From positions 1,488,001 through 1,552,000 of the forward strand of contig CAWKFM010000005.1 of assembly GCA_963849065.1 (NCBI GenBank): a DNA stretch of 64,000 nucleotides, read 5' to 3'. The notes below the pieces were generated by a model. It searched no databases and was not told the origin of the DNA. It worked only from the letters and a program-made list of their open reading frames with translations. Both the position numbers and the translations under genes were made by a program. Every line of letters starts with the position of its first letter. Position 1 is the first letter of the stretch. The DNA comes from TOLSYN sp963849065 (GTDB taxonomy: Bacteria; Acidobacteriota; Terriglobia; Terriglobales; Acidobacteriaceae). Of this stretch, positions 52,226 through 60,406 are shown one piece after another.

Positions 52226-53499
52226 GCCTGCTCTCCCTGCGGCAGTTGCGGCGCGTAACGCACTCCCAGAAACAGCACGCCGGCCGAGAGCGCTATGGCC
52301 GCCGAAGCCGCCACAAAGGCCATCTGCATGTTGCTGCGGTCGGAGATGTAGCCCATCAGGCTCGGCGAGAAGGCATCGCCCAGCAGATGAATGGTAAAGA
52401 TGTTTACCGCAAAGGCCGTGGAGCGGATGGGCGCCGAAACCGAATTCAGAATCGCCGCATTCAGCGGCGCGGTGTTCAGCAGCAGAAAGAACTCGCCCAG
52501 AAAGATGGCCGGCCACATCCCTGCCCCCGCATGGAAGACCGCCAGCAGTACCGTGGGCAGCGCCAGGCTCATGCCGATGGCGGAGATCAAACAGTGGCCG
52601 CCGCGACGCCTGGCCTCCATCCGGTCGCCCAGCCAGCCGCCCAGCATGGTCGCCAGAACGCCGGCCGCCAGGGTCATCAATCCGAAGCGCAGATTGGCCG
52701 TTCGCAGTGGCACGCCCCGGATGCGAGAGAGAAAGGTCGGCATCCAGACCTGCATCCCGCCCACCGCAAAGGTCATCATCGCCATGCCCAGAGTAGCCGT
52801 CCAAAAGGCCGGATTGCGCCACAACCCCAAAAAGGTTCCGCGCTCCACGGTGACCGCCAGCCGGTCTTTGGCTCCGCGCTCCGGCTCGGGCACTAGAGGC
52901 AGCAGCAAGCCCAGCAGAGCTCCCGGCGCGGCACACACCAGGAATGGCGCGCGCCAGCCCCAGCGCGTCGCCAGCGCGCCGCCCAGCAGGTATCCCAGGG
53001 CGGTTCCCACAGGAATGGCGAGGTAGAAGACCGACAGTACCCGCCCGCGCCGGTACTCAGGATGCAGGTCGGCAAGAAACGAGGGAGCAATGGCCACAAA
53101 CGTCGCCTCGCCCACGCCCACCAGCGTATGCCGCAGCATCAGCTCGGCAAAGTTGTGCGTCACCGCCGTCAGCAGGGTCGCCGCCGACCACAGCAGCGCC
53201 CCAGCGCTCATGATCCAGCGGCGCGAATAGCGGTCGGCCAGCCAGCCGGTCAGCGGCGCGGTGGCCATGTAGCAGAAGAAAAACGCTGTGGTCAGCAGCC
53301 CGAACTTGGCGTCCGAGCCGGGAAATTCGCGCTGCACCAAGGGCTGCACGGCAAACAGCACCGAGCGGTCGATGTAATTCATGAAGTTCAGCGCGGTCAG
53401 AATCACCAAGGCCCAAGCACCTGCTGCCGGCAGCGCAGCGCTACCCGACCCAGCGCCTGCAGCCGCCCAATGTCTTATCCCTCGCTGCGTGTCGGCCAA
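52222..53499 (-). CDS. Major facilitator superfamily transporter (spinster-like)
   Basis: A 425-residue twelve-helix transporter. The first helix ILTALNFMNYIDRSVLFAV and the loop motif GWLADRYSRRWIM (A-motif) are typical of the spinster/drug-efflux group. The start is TTG 53499, with GAGG eight bases upstream. It is coupled to the glycosyltransferase gene (ATGA) and lies 60 bases after queF, so the three may share a transcript. Substrate unknown. Confidence 0.85.
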   Translation of the reverse strand: MADTQRGIRHWAAAGAGSGSAALPAAGAWALVILTALNFMNYIDRSVLFAVQPLVQREFPGSDAKFGLLTTAFFFCYMATAPLTGWLADRYSRRWIMSAGALLWSAATLLTAVTHNFAELMLRHTLVGVGEATFVAIAPSFLADLHPEYRRGRVLSVFYLAIPVGTALGYLLGGALATRWGWRAPFLVCAAPGALLGLLLPLVPEPERGAKDRLAVTVERGTFLGLWRNPAFWTATLGMAMMTFAVGGMQVWMPTFLSRIRGVPLRTANLRFGLMTLAAGVLATMLGGWLGDRMEARRRGGHCLISAIGMSLALPTVLLAVFHAGAGMWPAIFLGEFFLLLNTAPLNAAILNSVSAPIRSTAFAVNIFTIHLLGDAFSPSLMGYISDRSNMQMAFVAASAAIALSAGVLFLGVRYAPQLPQGEQA

Positions 53500-53559
53500 G
53501 CGGTGTGCCTCGTTGTTGAACTCTGGCTCTGGAATCGGAGTGCCCGAACTCTGGTGATC

Positions 53560-54024
53560 CTACTTTTTTCGTGGCCAGCGAGCCGCCACCAGCGTGCCCA
53601 GCCCGCCCCGCGGACGGAACTGTCCGCGCACCTCGCACCACACCGGCCGGGCGGCCTTCACCACATCCTCGAGAATCTGATTCACAATGTTCTCTTGAAA
53701 AATCCCCAGGCTGCGGTATTCGTGGATGTATTCCTTGAGCGACTTCAGCTCCAGGCAGAGCTGGCGCGGCTCGTAGCGAATCCAGATGGTGCCGAAGTCC
53801 GGCAGCCCGGTCTTGGGACACACCGAGGTAAATTCCGGAATGTCGATCTCGATCTCGTAGCCGGGGAACTGATTGGGCCAGCATTCAATGAGCGGAAATT
53901 TGTGATCCAACCCGCTGGCGGCATGGTCCGGCGTGTAGCCGAGGCTGGTTGCACCGAATGGAGTGGTGCCGGGATCGCCGTCTTTTTTCTTCGCAGATTT
54001 CTTCGTCGCGTTCTTCGTAACCAT
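53560..54024 (-). CDS. queF: NADPH-dependent 7-cyano-7-deazaguanine reductase
   Basis: A 154-residue type I QueF, which reduces preQ0 to preQ1 in the synthesis of queuosine for tRNA. Catalytic Cys is C69 in FTSVCPKTGLPDFG; the QueF motif ELKSLKEYIHEYRSLGIFQEN follows, and FDIRY-like WIRYEP is present. Length fits the short single-domain form. No other que gene or preQ1 riboswitch is seen next to it. A lysine-rich N-terminus (ATKKSAKKKDG) is an extension. Confidence 0.95.
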   Translation of the reverse strand: MVTKNATKKSAKKKDGDPGTTPFGATSLGYTPDHAASGLDHKFPLIECWPNQFPGYEIEIDIPEFTSVCPKTGLPDFGTIWIRYEPRQLCLELKSLKEYIHEYRSLGIFQENIVNQILEDVVKAARPVWCEVRGQFRPRGGLGTLVAARWPRKK

Positions 54025-54206
54025 GCGGCTATTCTAGCTGTGCCACGCAATGCTGGGAAACTGCGGCGGGGAGAACACCTTCCAAAGTCGGCCACCTGCC
54101 GCTTCTCCCTTGCCTAACCCGCCCGGGAACTTGCCAAACCAGCAACCAACCTCCTAGTCTGGATTTATGGGAACGCTCGGCTCGGATATACTGAAAGCTC
54201 TGACTC

Positions 54207-55463
54207 ATGGCCAATGAAACGTTAAACAATACGCCCGGCGGAGCTCGCCGCTGGATCACGACCATCGTTGTCGTGCTGGTTCTTGTCATCGCCGTGGGCG
54301 CCTATGTGGAGTTGCGGCCGCACCGGATCCGCGTTTCGGTGGTCAAGCCCCTGCGCGAGGCCATCTCCAGCGACATCAGCACCAACGGAAAGGTCGAGCC
54401 GATCCATGGCTTTGAGGCCCACGCCCCGCTGGCCGGCACGGTGGAAAAGATTCTGGTGAAGGAAGGCGCCCAAGTAAAAGAAGGCCAGCTGCTGCTGCTG
54501 CTGGACGACTCCCGCGCCCGGGCCGACCTTGCCACGGAGCAGACCCGGCTGAAGGCAGCCCAGGCGCTCTACGCCGACCTGCTCGCAGGAGGCACGGAAC
54601 AGGAGCTGCTCTCCCGCCGCAGCGATCTGCAGAAGGCCACCACCGACCGCGATGCCGCCCAGCGCCAACTTGCCGCCCTGCAGCGCCTGCTGGCAAACGG
54701 TGCCGCCACAGCCGACGAGGTCGCCGCCGCCAACGACCGGCTGGCCCGCGCCAACGCCGACCTCACCCAGCTGCAGTCGCAGGTCCGCTACTCTCCGCTC
54801 GATTTGCAGCACGCCCAGGAGGAGATCGACGCCGCCAAGGCCAGCATCCAGGCCACCGAGGAGTTGCTGCGCAACTGCAACATCCGCGCGCCTTTTGACG
54901 GCACCGTGTATCTCATCCCGGTGCGCGCCGACGCCTTCGTCAACGTGGGCGATCTTCTTCTGCAGGAAGCCAATCTCAGCCAGTTGCAGGTACGCGCCTT
55001 CGTCGATGAGCCGGAGATCGGCCATCTGGCCCTCGGCCAAAGCGTCCGCATCACCTGGGATGCGCTGCCCGGACACTCCTGGCAGGGCGTGGTCACCACG
55101 CTTCCCTCCACCGTCGTCGCCCGCGGCTCGCGCGTGGTCGGCGAGGTGCTCTGCAAGCTGGAGAATGGCGACCATCTGCTGCTGCCCAACGTGGACGTCA
55201 ACACCACCATCATCATCGGCAGCAAACAGGACGCCATCACCGTGCCCCGCGAGGCGGTGCGCGAAGACGGCAACCGCAATTTTGTCTATCTCCTCAGGGA
55301 CGGGCACCTGCACCGGCAGGAGGTCAATCTGGGCATCTCCAACCTCACCCGCGTCGAGATTGCCAGCGGCGTCTCCGAAGGCGACGTGATCGCCGTCCAG
55401 TCGTTCAGTCCCTCGCCCATGGCGGAGGGTGTTGAAGTCAAAGTCGTAGAGAATCCTGCGTGA
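54207..55463 (+). CDS. HlyD-family periplasmic adaptor (membrane fusion protein)
   Basis: A 418-residue adaptor. A membrane anchor (WITTIVVVLVLVIAVGAYV, about 16-34) is followed by a biotinyl-lipoyl-like half, a long coiled-coil hairpin (about 110-215, rich in Ala/Gln/Leu/Arg), the second lipoyl half GTVYLIPVRADAFVNVGD and a beta-barrel domain. It links an inner-membrane pump to a TolC channel. It is first in a five-gene operon, but no RND, ABC or MFS pump gene is present in that operon. Confidence 0.88.
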   Translation: MANETLNNTPGGARRWITTIVVVLVLVIAVGAYVELRPHRIRVSVVKPLREAISSDISTNGKVEPIHGFEAHAPLAGTVEKILVKEGAQVKEGQLLLLLDDSRARADLATEQTRLKAAQALYADLLAGGTEQELLSRRSDLQKATTDRDAAQRQLAALQRLLANGAATADEVAAANDRLARANADLTQLQSQVRYSPLDLQHAQEEIDAAKASIQATEELLRNCNIRAPFDGTVYLIPVRADAFVNVGDLLLQEANLSQLQVRAFVDEPEIGHLALGQSVRITWDALPGHSWQGVVTTLPSTVVARGSRVVGEVLCKLENGDHLLLPNVDVNTTIIIGSKQDAITVPREAVREDGNRNFVYLLRDGHLHRQEVNLGISNLTRVEIASGVSEGDVIAVQSFSPSPMAEGVEVKVVENPA

Positions 55464-56473
55464 CGAGTCCGGCCCGCCAACGTAATTCCGCACCTCCCGG
55501 CCGCCTGCCTGTGGCACGGCTGCTCTGCTGCCTGTTGCTGTTGCTGCCTGCGGCCGCTTGGGCGGGCGATGGGGCAGCCGACACCCCATCCGAGCTGCTG
55601 GCCGCGGGACGCCCTGATGAGGCCATCCGGGTGCTGACTCCCATGGCCAACGGCAACAATGCTGCGGCTTACAACCTGCTGGGACGCGTCTATTTCTCCC
55701 TGGATGACTGGGACAACGCGGTGCGCAACTGCGAACGCGCCGTCCAGCTCGAGCCGAAGAACGCCATCTTCCAGCTCTGGTTGGGGCGCAGCTTCGGCGA
55801 AAAAGCCAGCGTGGCCAGCCCGGTCCTGGCCTTTCCACTGGCCCGCAAAACGGTGGCGGCCTTTGCCACTGCGCACTCTCTGGACCGCCATAACATGGCC
55901 ATAGCCCACGACCTTGCCGAATACTATGTCTCCGCGCCGGTGATCCTGGGCGGAGGCGACGGCAAGGCGCTTGCCCTGGCCGCCGAACTGGCTCCCGAGC
56001 ATCCCTCCGACGCCGCCTGGGTGCGGGCCATGGTCGACACCAAAGCTGGACACTACGAGGAGGCGGAGCGCGAGTACACCGAGGAAATCCGCCTGGCTCA
56101 CGACTCCGCTCGCAGCTATCTCGACCTCGCCCATTTCCTGAAGGGACGCAAAACTTGGGACCGCATGCAGCAGACCGTCGACCGGGCCATGCATTCCGCG
56201 GAAATCCGTCCCGTCGACCGCTACAACGCCGCCGAACTACTGCTGAGAAGCCATCGCAATCTGGACGAAGCGGCGCGTCAGCTGCGCGCCTATATTCAGG
56301 ACGGCCACACCCAGGAAGAGGCACCGCTGTTTCGCGCCCACTATCTGCTTGGCGAAGTTCTCCTGTACACCGGAGACCCCAGCCAGGCAGCCGCCGAATA
56401 CAAGACCGCTTTAAGCCTGGCCAGCTCCTATCGCCCGGCCGCAGAGTCCCTGCGGCGGCTGGACCAACACTAA
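55460..56473 (+). CDS. Exported TPR protein
   Basis: A 337-residue protein with a signal peptide (LLCCLLLLLPAAAWAGDG). About six tetratricopeptide-like repeats follow, such as NNAAAYNLLGRVYFSLDDWDNAV and APLFRAHYLLGEVLLYTGD. TPR domains are protein-binding scaffolds. The GTG start overlaps the adaptor stop (GTGA) and the stop overlaps a possible start of the TolC gene (TAATG). This tight coupling suggests it is part of the export machine, perhaps as a periplasmic assembly or cargo-binding factor. Confidence 0.78.
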   Translation: MTSPARQRNSAPPGRLPVARLLCCLLLLLPAAAWAGDGAADTPSELLAAGRPDEAIRVLTPMANGNNAAAYNLLGRVYFSLDDWDNAVRNCERAVQLEPKNAIFQLWLGRSFGEKASVASPVLAFPLARKTVAAFATAHSLDRHNMAIAHDLAEYYVSAPVILGGGDGKALALAAELAPEHPSDAAWVRAMVDTKAGHYEEAEREYTEEIRLAHDSARSYLDLAHFLKGRKTWDRMQQTVDRAMHSAEIRPVDRYNAAELLLRSHRNLDEAARQLRAYIQDGHTQEEAPLFRAHYLLGEVLLYTGDPSQAAAEYKTALSLASSYRPAAESLRRLDQH

Positions 56474-56514
56474 TGCCGGGGCGCGCCGCTGCTGGCGGAG
56501 GACTACCACCGAAG

Positions 56515-57825
56515 ATGATGACCAAAGGCTCCGTGAAATTCCGTGCTCTGTTCGCCGCCTTGCTGGCTTCGATGCTAGTGGCCGCGTTGCCCTTGGCAGC
56601 CGAGCCCATCGACTTCCACCAGGCCCTGGAACTCGCGCTCAAGCGCAGCGGCGTGATGCTGGCGGCCTCGGCCGACCGCGAGCGCGCCGCGCAGCATTAC
56701 AAGGCCGAGCGCTATGCCTACATTCCCGCGGTAATCTTCGGCTCAAACCTCGGCTATACCATTGGCCCGCCCGTTGCCATCGCCGGATCAGCCCCTTCGC
56801 TGTTCAGCATCACGCACCAGCAGACCCTGTTCAACCTCGCCGCGCGCGACACGATCAAGGCCGACCGCAGCGACATGATCGCCGCTGGCATCGATTACCA
56901 GGACCATTCCGACCAGGTCATCCTCGATATATCCCTTGTCTACATCGAACTCGATAGCACCCATCAGCGCCTGACGGCGGCACAGCAGCAGAAGCAGGCC
57001 ACGGACCATGCGCTCTACATCGCGCAGCAGCGCCAGCAGGCGGGCGTAGGCAGCGTGCTTGACAGCAAGCGGGCCGAGCTCGACGCCGCCCGCGTCGATC
57101 TCCGCATCACGCAACTGGAGACCAGCGCGGACATTCTCCGCGAGCAGCTGGCACGTGCCGTTGGTGAGTCCGCGGCCACGCTGGAGACGGTAAGCGATTC
57201 CATTCCCGCCGCGCCGCCGCTGCCGTCGGCCGACGATCTCGCCTCGGTCGCGCTGGCCAACTCCGCCGCCGTTCGCGTCGCCGATGAGCACGTCCGCGCC
57301 GCACGCGACCGCGCCCGCGCCGAGCACCATAAGAAATACCCATCCATCGACGTCGCCGGACAGTACGTGCAGTACGCCAGTTTCAACAATTATTCGACCT
57401 ACTACCTGCACTTCCCGTCCTACAGCTACAGCTTCGGCATGAACTTCCGCGTCCCCATTTTCGACCTCGCGCAGAACGCCGTGGCTGCCGCCGCCGATGC
57501 CGAAGCGCTGCAGGCCGAAGCCAACGCCCAGACCGCACGCGACAAGGTGGCAGAAGACGCCGTCCGCGCCCAGCACACCCTCCGCCAGTTGCAGGCCCAG
57601 GCCCTCGTCTCGAAGCTGGAGTTCGAAGTCGCCCAAGCCAACATCGATGACGTAAAGCTGCACATCGAGCAGGGCCACGCCAACGCCCGCGACGAGGAGC
57701 TGGCCCGCGCCGATGTTGCCAACCGTCAGGTTCTGTTGCTGGAGAGTCAGTTTGAGTTTATGCGCGCCCAGCTTCAGCTTCTCCGCCAGACCGGCGAACT
57801 GCATGGCTGGGCCCTGGGCAAGTAA
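56515..57825 (+). CDS. TolC-family outer-membrane channel
   Basis: A roughly 436-residue protein with a signal peptide (FRALFAALLASMLVAALPLAA). The two-fold repeat of long helical hairpins and short strands is visible: FHQALELALKRSG and PSIDVAGQYVQYASFNN, with coiled coil around LEFEVAQANIDDVKLH. It forms the outer-membrane tunnel for export. The start is uncertain: ATG 56515 gives a clean signal peptide, whereas ATG 56473 overlaps the TPR stop. It precedes the two small membrane genes by 45 bases. Confidence 0.82.
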   Translation: MMTKGSVKFRALFAALLASMLVAALPLAAEPIDFHQALELALKRSGVMLAASADRERAAQHYKAERYAYIPAVIFGSNLGYTIGPPVAIAGSAPSLFSITHQQTLFNLAARDTIKADRSDMIAAGIDYQDHSDQVILDISLVYIELDSTHQRLTAAQQQKQATDHALYIAQQRQQAGVGSVLDSKRAELDAARVDLRITQLETSADILREQLARAVGESAATLETVSDSIPAAPPLPSADDLASVALANSAAVRVADEHVRAARDRARAEHHKKYPSIDVAGQYVQYASFNNYSTYYLHFPSYSYSFGMNFRVPIFDLAQNAVAAAADAEALQAEANAQTARDKVAEDAVRAQHTLRQLQAQALVSKLEFEVAQANIDDVKLHIEQGHANARDEELARADVANRQVLLLESQFEFMRAQLQLLRQTGELHGWALGK

Positions 57826-57870
57826 AGTGGGTAGGTAAATATTGAGAAAGTACGCCTCCAGGACGGCACA

Positions 57871-58296
57871 GTGACACCTCGTAAATACCTGGTTTTGCTC
57901 ATGGTCATCATCTTCGGCTCTACCGGGGATTCCTTCCTGTCGCGAGGCATGAAGCAGGTCGGCGCCATCGACATTCATCACCTATCGAGCATCTTCGCAG
58001 CCATCGCCAATCCCTGGGTGATCCTGGGAATCTTCTTTCTGCTGGGCTTCATGTTCAGCTATATGACAGCGCTCTCCTTTGCTGACCTTACCTTCGTCCT
58101 GCCCGCCACCGCCGTCGGCTACATCAACATGACGCTGATCTCCATCTTTTGGCTGCATGAGCACGTCAGCCTGCAGCGCTGGGCCGGCGTGGCGCTCATC
58201 GTCATCGGCGTCGGCCTGGTCGCCGGAGGCCCGTCGCGCACAGTGCGTCGACCCGCCGGGGTACCCGGCCCCAACGCGCTTCAGAGCCAGCCATGA
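57871..58296 (+). CDS. Four-helix EamA/SMR-like membrane protein, first of a pair
   Basis: A 141-residue inner-membrane protein with four helices (FGSTGDSFLSRGM, ILGIFFLLGFMFS, DLTFVLPATAVGYI, ALIVIGVGLVAGG). It matches one half of an EamA/DMT transporter and shares a TGD motif in helix 1 and LSFADL in helix 3 with the next gene. Start is GTG 57871. Its stop overlaps the next ATG (ATGA). Such half-size proteins usually act as a heterodimer, as in paired SMR transporters. It may be the inner-membrane part of the export system. Confidence 0.8.
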   Translation: MTPRKYLVLLMVIIFGSTGDSFLSRGMKQVGAIDIHHLSSIFAAIANPWVILGIFFLLGFMFSYMTALSFADLTFVLPATAVGYINMTLISIFWLHEHVSLQRWAGVALIVIGVGLVAGGPSRTVRRPAGVPGPNALQSQP

Positions 58297-58676
58297 GAGT
58301 CTTCTACACCTGGGGCTGCATCGCCTGCACGGTCGTCTTCGCGGCTACCGGAGATGTCCTCATCGCCCTGGCCATGAGCCGCATCGGCGACCTCGGCGAT
58401 CTGCGCCGCGAGCACGGCTTCCTGGCGGTTTTGACCCGCGTGCTCTCCAGCGGAGCGCTCTTTGGCGGCGTCTTCTTCATGGCCCTGGCGTTCTTCAGCA
58501 ATCTGGTCGGACTCTCGTGGGCCGACCTGAGCCTGATGGGACCGGCCTCGGCCGCGCTCACCTTTGTCACCAACGCGGTCGGCGCCAAGTTCTTCCTCCA
58601 TGAAAACGTCGACCGCCGCCGCTGGTTCGCCACCCTCTTCGTCTGCTCTGGAGTAGTCCTGCTCACGCGCTCCTGA
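58293..58676 (+). CDS. Four-helix EamA/SMR-like membrane protein, second of a pair
   Basis: A 127-residue protein paralogous to the one before it: helix 1 AATGDVLIALAM (TGD again), helix 2 GALFGGVFFMALAFF, helix 3 LSWADLSLMGPASAAL, helix 4 FATLFVCSGVVLL. The ATGA overlap with the previous gene gives equal production, as expected of a heterodimer. It is last in the adaptor-TPR-TolC operon. No substrate can be assigned. Confidence 0.8.
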   Translation: MRVFYTWGCIACTVVFAATGDVLIALAMSRIGDLGDLRREHGFLAVLTRVLSSGALFGGVFFMALAFFSNLVGLSWADLSLMGPASAALTFVTNAVGAKFFLHENVDRRRWFATLFVCSGVVLLTRS

Positions 58677-58769
58677 TGCCATCGAATTCCGGCAGCCAGG
58701 GCGGTCCCCGCTTTGGGAATCGTTGCACCGATGGCGATTGCGGAGTTCAGTTCAGCTTCTGGCTTGAGA

Positions 58770-60227
58770 TCAGGCTGCAGTCTCACGTTGGATGTCAGTC
58801 GGCAATCTCAATACAACGGAGAATACCGTCCCACGATCCGCTTCGCTGTGCGTCTGGATGATGCCGCCGTGCTTTTCGACGATCTGCTTGCTGACCCATA
58901 GTCCGAGCCCGCTCCCAGTGATTCCCTTGGTCGTGAAGAACGGCTCAAAGAGATGTTGTCGCACACCTGCGCTGATGCCTTTGCCGTTGTCAGCTACGGT
59001 GACCCGGACGTTGCGGTGAGTAGCCTTCACCCGCAACTTTATTGTGCCTTTCTCATCGATAGCGTCTAAGCTGTTGACCAGGAGATTGCAAAAAACCTGC
59101 TGTAACTCGCCAGCCACTGCCGTGACCTGTACGTCTCCGTCCCACTGCTTCTCAATCACGGCGTGCCTCGCCTTGATCCTGCTCTCCAGCAGCGTAACCG
59201 CAGAATCCAGCACTGCATTCACCGCCGTAAGAGCGGGCGCGGTTGACTCTCGATAGAACCCCAGCGACTGCCGTGTAATATGCGTCAACCTCCTTAACTC
59301 GATATCGGCGGTCTCCAATTGCTGGCGCGCAAATTCCGGTATTCCCTCGGTTTCCTTGGCAAGGAATAGGAGGTTTGTCACCGCCTCCAAGGGGTTATTG
59401 AGTCCGTGTGCAATGGCTACCGCCATCTGTCCCGCGGCAGCAAGCTTCTCGCTTCGGAGCAGCGCCTCCTCCGTTTGCTTGCGTCCCGTGATGTTATTGA
59501 AAAGGAGCGCGACATGCCGGCATTCCGGTTGCCCAATACGGAAGGCGTATACGTCAAACCACGAATCAAGTTGTTTGGCATGTTTCTGAAAGCGAATAGG
59601 TACGCCTGTCAAAGCAACCCTGCCATAAATCTCGAACCAATACTCTTCGTGCTCCGACTTCAGATCGCGCATCTTCTTACCTTGCGCATCAACCAGTCCG
59701 GTCTGCCTCTCAAACGATGGATTGACTTCAAGAATACGATAATCAAGTGCCTTGTCGTTTTTATCGAAGATCACCTCGACGACACAGAAACCTTCATCAA
59801 TCGAATTGAACAGCGTACGATAGCGAGCATCGGCCGACCTGCGCTCAACCCGAACCGCTTGTTCCCGCTGAAAGGTTGTTAGTTTCCGGCGATTGCGGTG
59901 ATAAAGCTCGGCAATCACAGAAATGCCGGCTCCCATTAAGCAGAAGATACCCAAGCCAATGACGTCGTTGGTTCTTGCAAACTGGGGACCCGGTGGAAGC
60001 ACCCAGTAGGCTACCAGTACGGCGCTAGTCGTGGTTGCCAGAAGGCCCGCCCACGCGTCGCCCAGCATCGCCACCAGAAGCACAGCCGGATAGAAGAGTA
60101 CGTAGTGCGGCAACTCGCCGTACTTACTCTCCAGCGCCTTACGTAGCAGCAGCGCCAATATGGGGCCAATCACAGAGGCAAGGTAGAAGATTGCCTGTTT
60201 GCCCCGGGTAGGATTGCTGCTCAACAT
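58770..60227 (-). CDS. DUF4118 histidine kinase with an HG (not HE) H-box
   Basis: A 485-residue sensor kinase. DUF4118 (about 10-110, four helices, HYVLFYPAVLLVAMLGD), one PAS domain (about 130-250), HisKA with phosphoacceptor H274 in AIAHGLNNPLEAV, and HATPase with NSLDAID, DNGKGIS and GSGLGLW boxes. The residue after the His is Gly where almost all HisKA kinases have Glu (HExxNPL). That Glu helps catalysis, so activity may be altered. No receiver gene adjoins it. The kinase near 6.4-10.2 kb has the normal HE. Confidence 0.85.
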   Translation of the reverse strand: MLSSNPTRGKQAIFYLASVIGPILALLLRKALESKYGELPHYVLFYPAVLLVAMLGDAWAGLLATTTSAVLVAYWVLPPGPQFARTNDVIGLGIFCLMGAGISVIAELYHRNRRKLTTFQREQAVRVERRSADARYRTLFNSIDEGFCVVEVIFDKNDKALDYRILEVNPSFERQTGLVDAQGKKMRDLKSEHEEYWFEIYGRVALTGVPIRFQKHAKQLDSWFDVYAFRIGQPECRHVALLFNNITGRKQTEEALLRSEKLAAAGQMAVAIAHGLNNPLEAVTNLLFLAKETEGIPEFARQQLETADIELRRLTHITRQSLGFYRESTAPALTAVNAVLDSAVTLLESRIKARHAVIEKQWDGDVQVTAVAGELQQVFCNLLVNSLDAIDEKGTIKLRVKATHRNVRVTVADNGKGISAGVRQHLFEPFFTTKGITGSGLGLWVSKQIVEKHGGIIQTHSEADRGTVFSVVLRLPTDIQRETAA

Positions 60228-60406
60228 CTCTGGCCTCGAAATGGCGGAATGGGCAGTAGAGCGGGCGACCTGGCACTCCCCAGTTCCATTAAGTCTGAGC
60301 CCGCATCCTTCGGACGAGGTTGCCTAAGCACGGCGCTCTCATCCGGCTATCCTGCGACATTGCGCAACGCTTCCCGCCGCCCACTGCTGATAAAATACCT
60401 GTAGCA

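Noticed and set aside
52226..52936. N-terminal extension of the glycosyltransferase near 52 kb
   Set aside because: It is a shadow of the MFS transporter; the ATG at 52225 overlaps the MFS stop codon, as expected of coupled genes.
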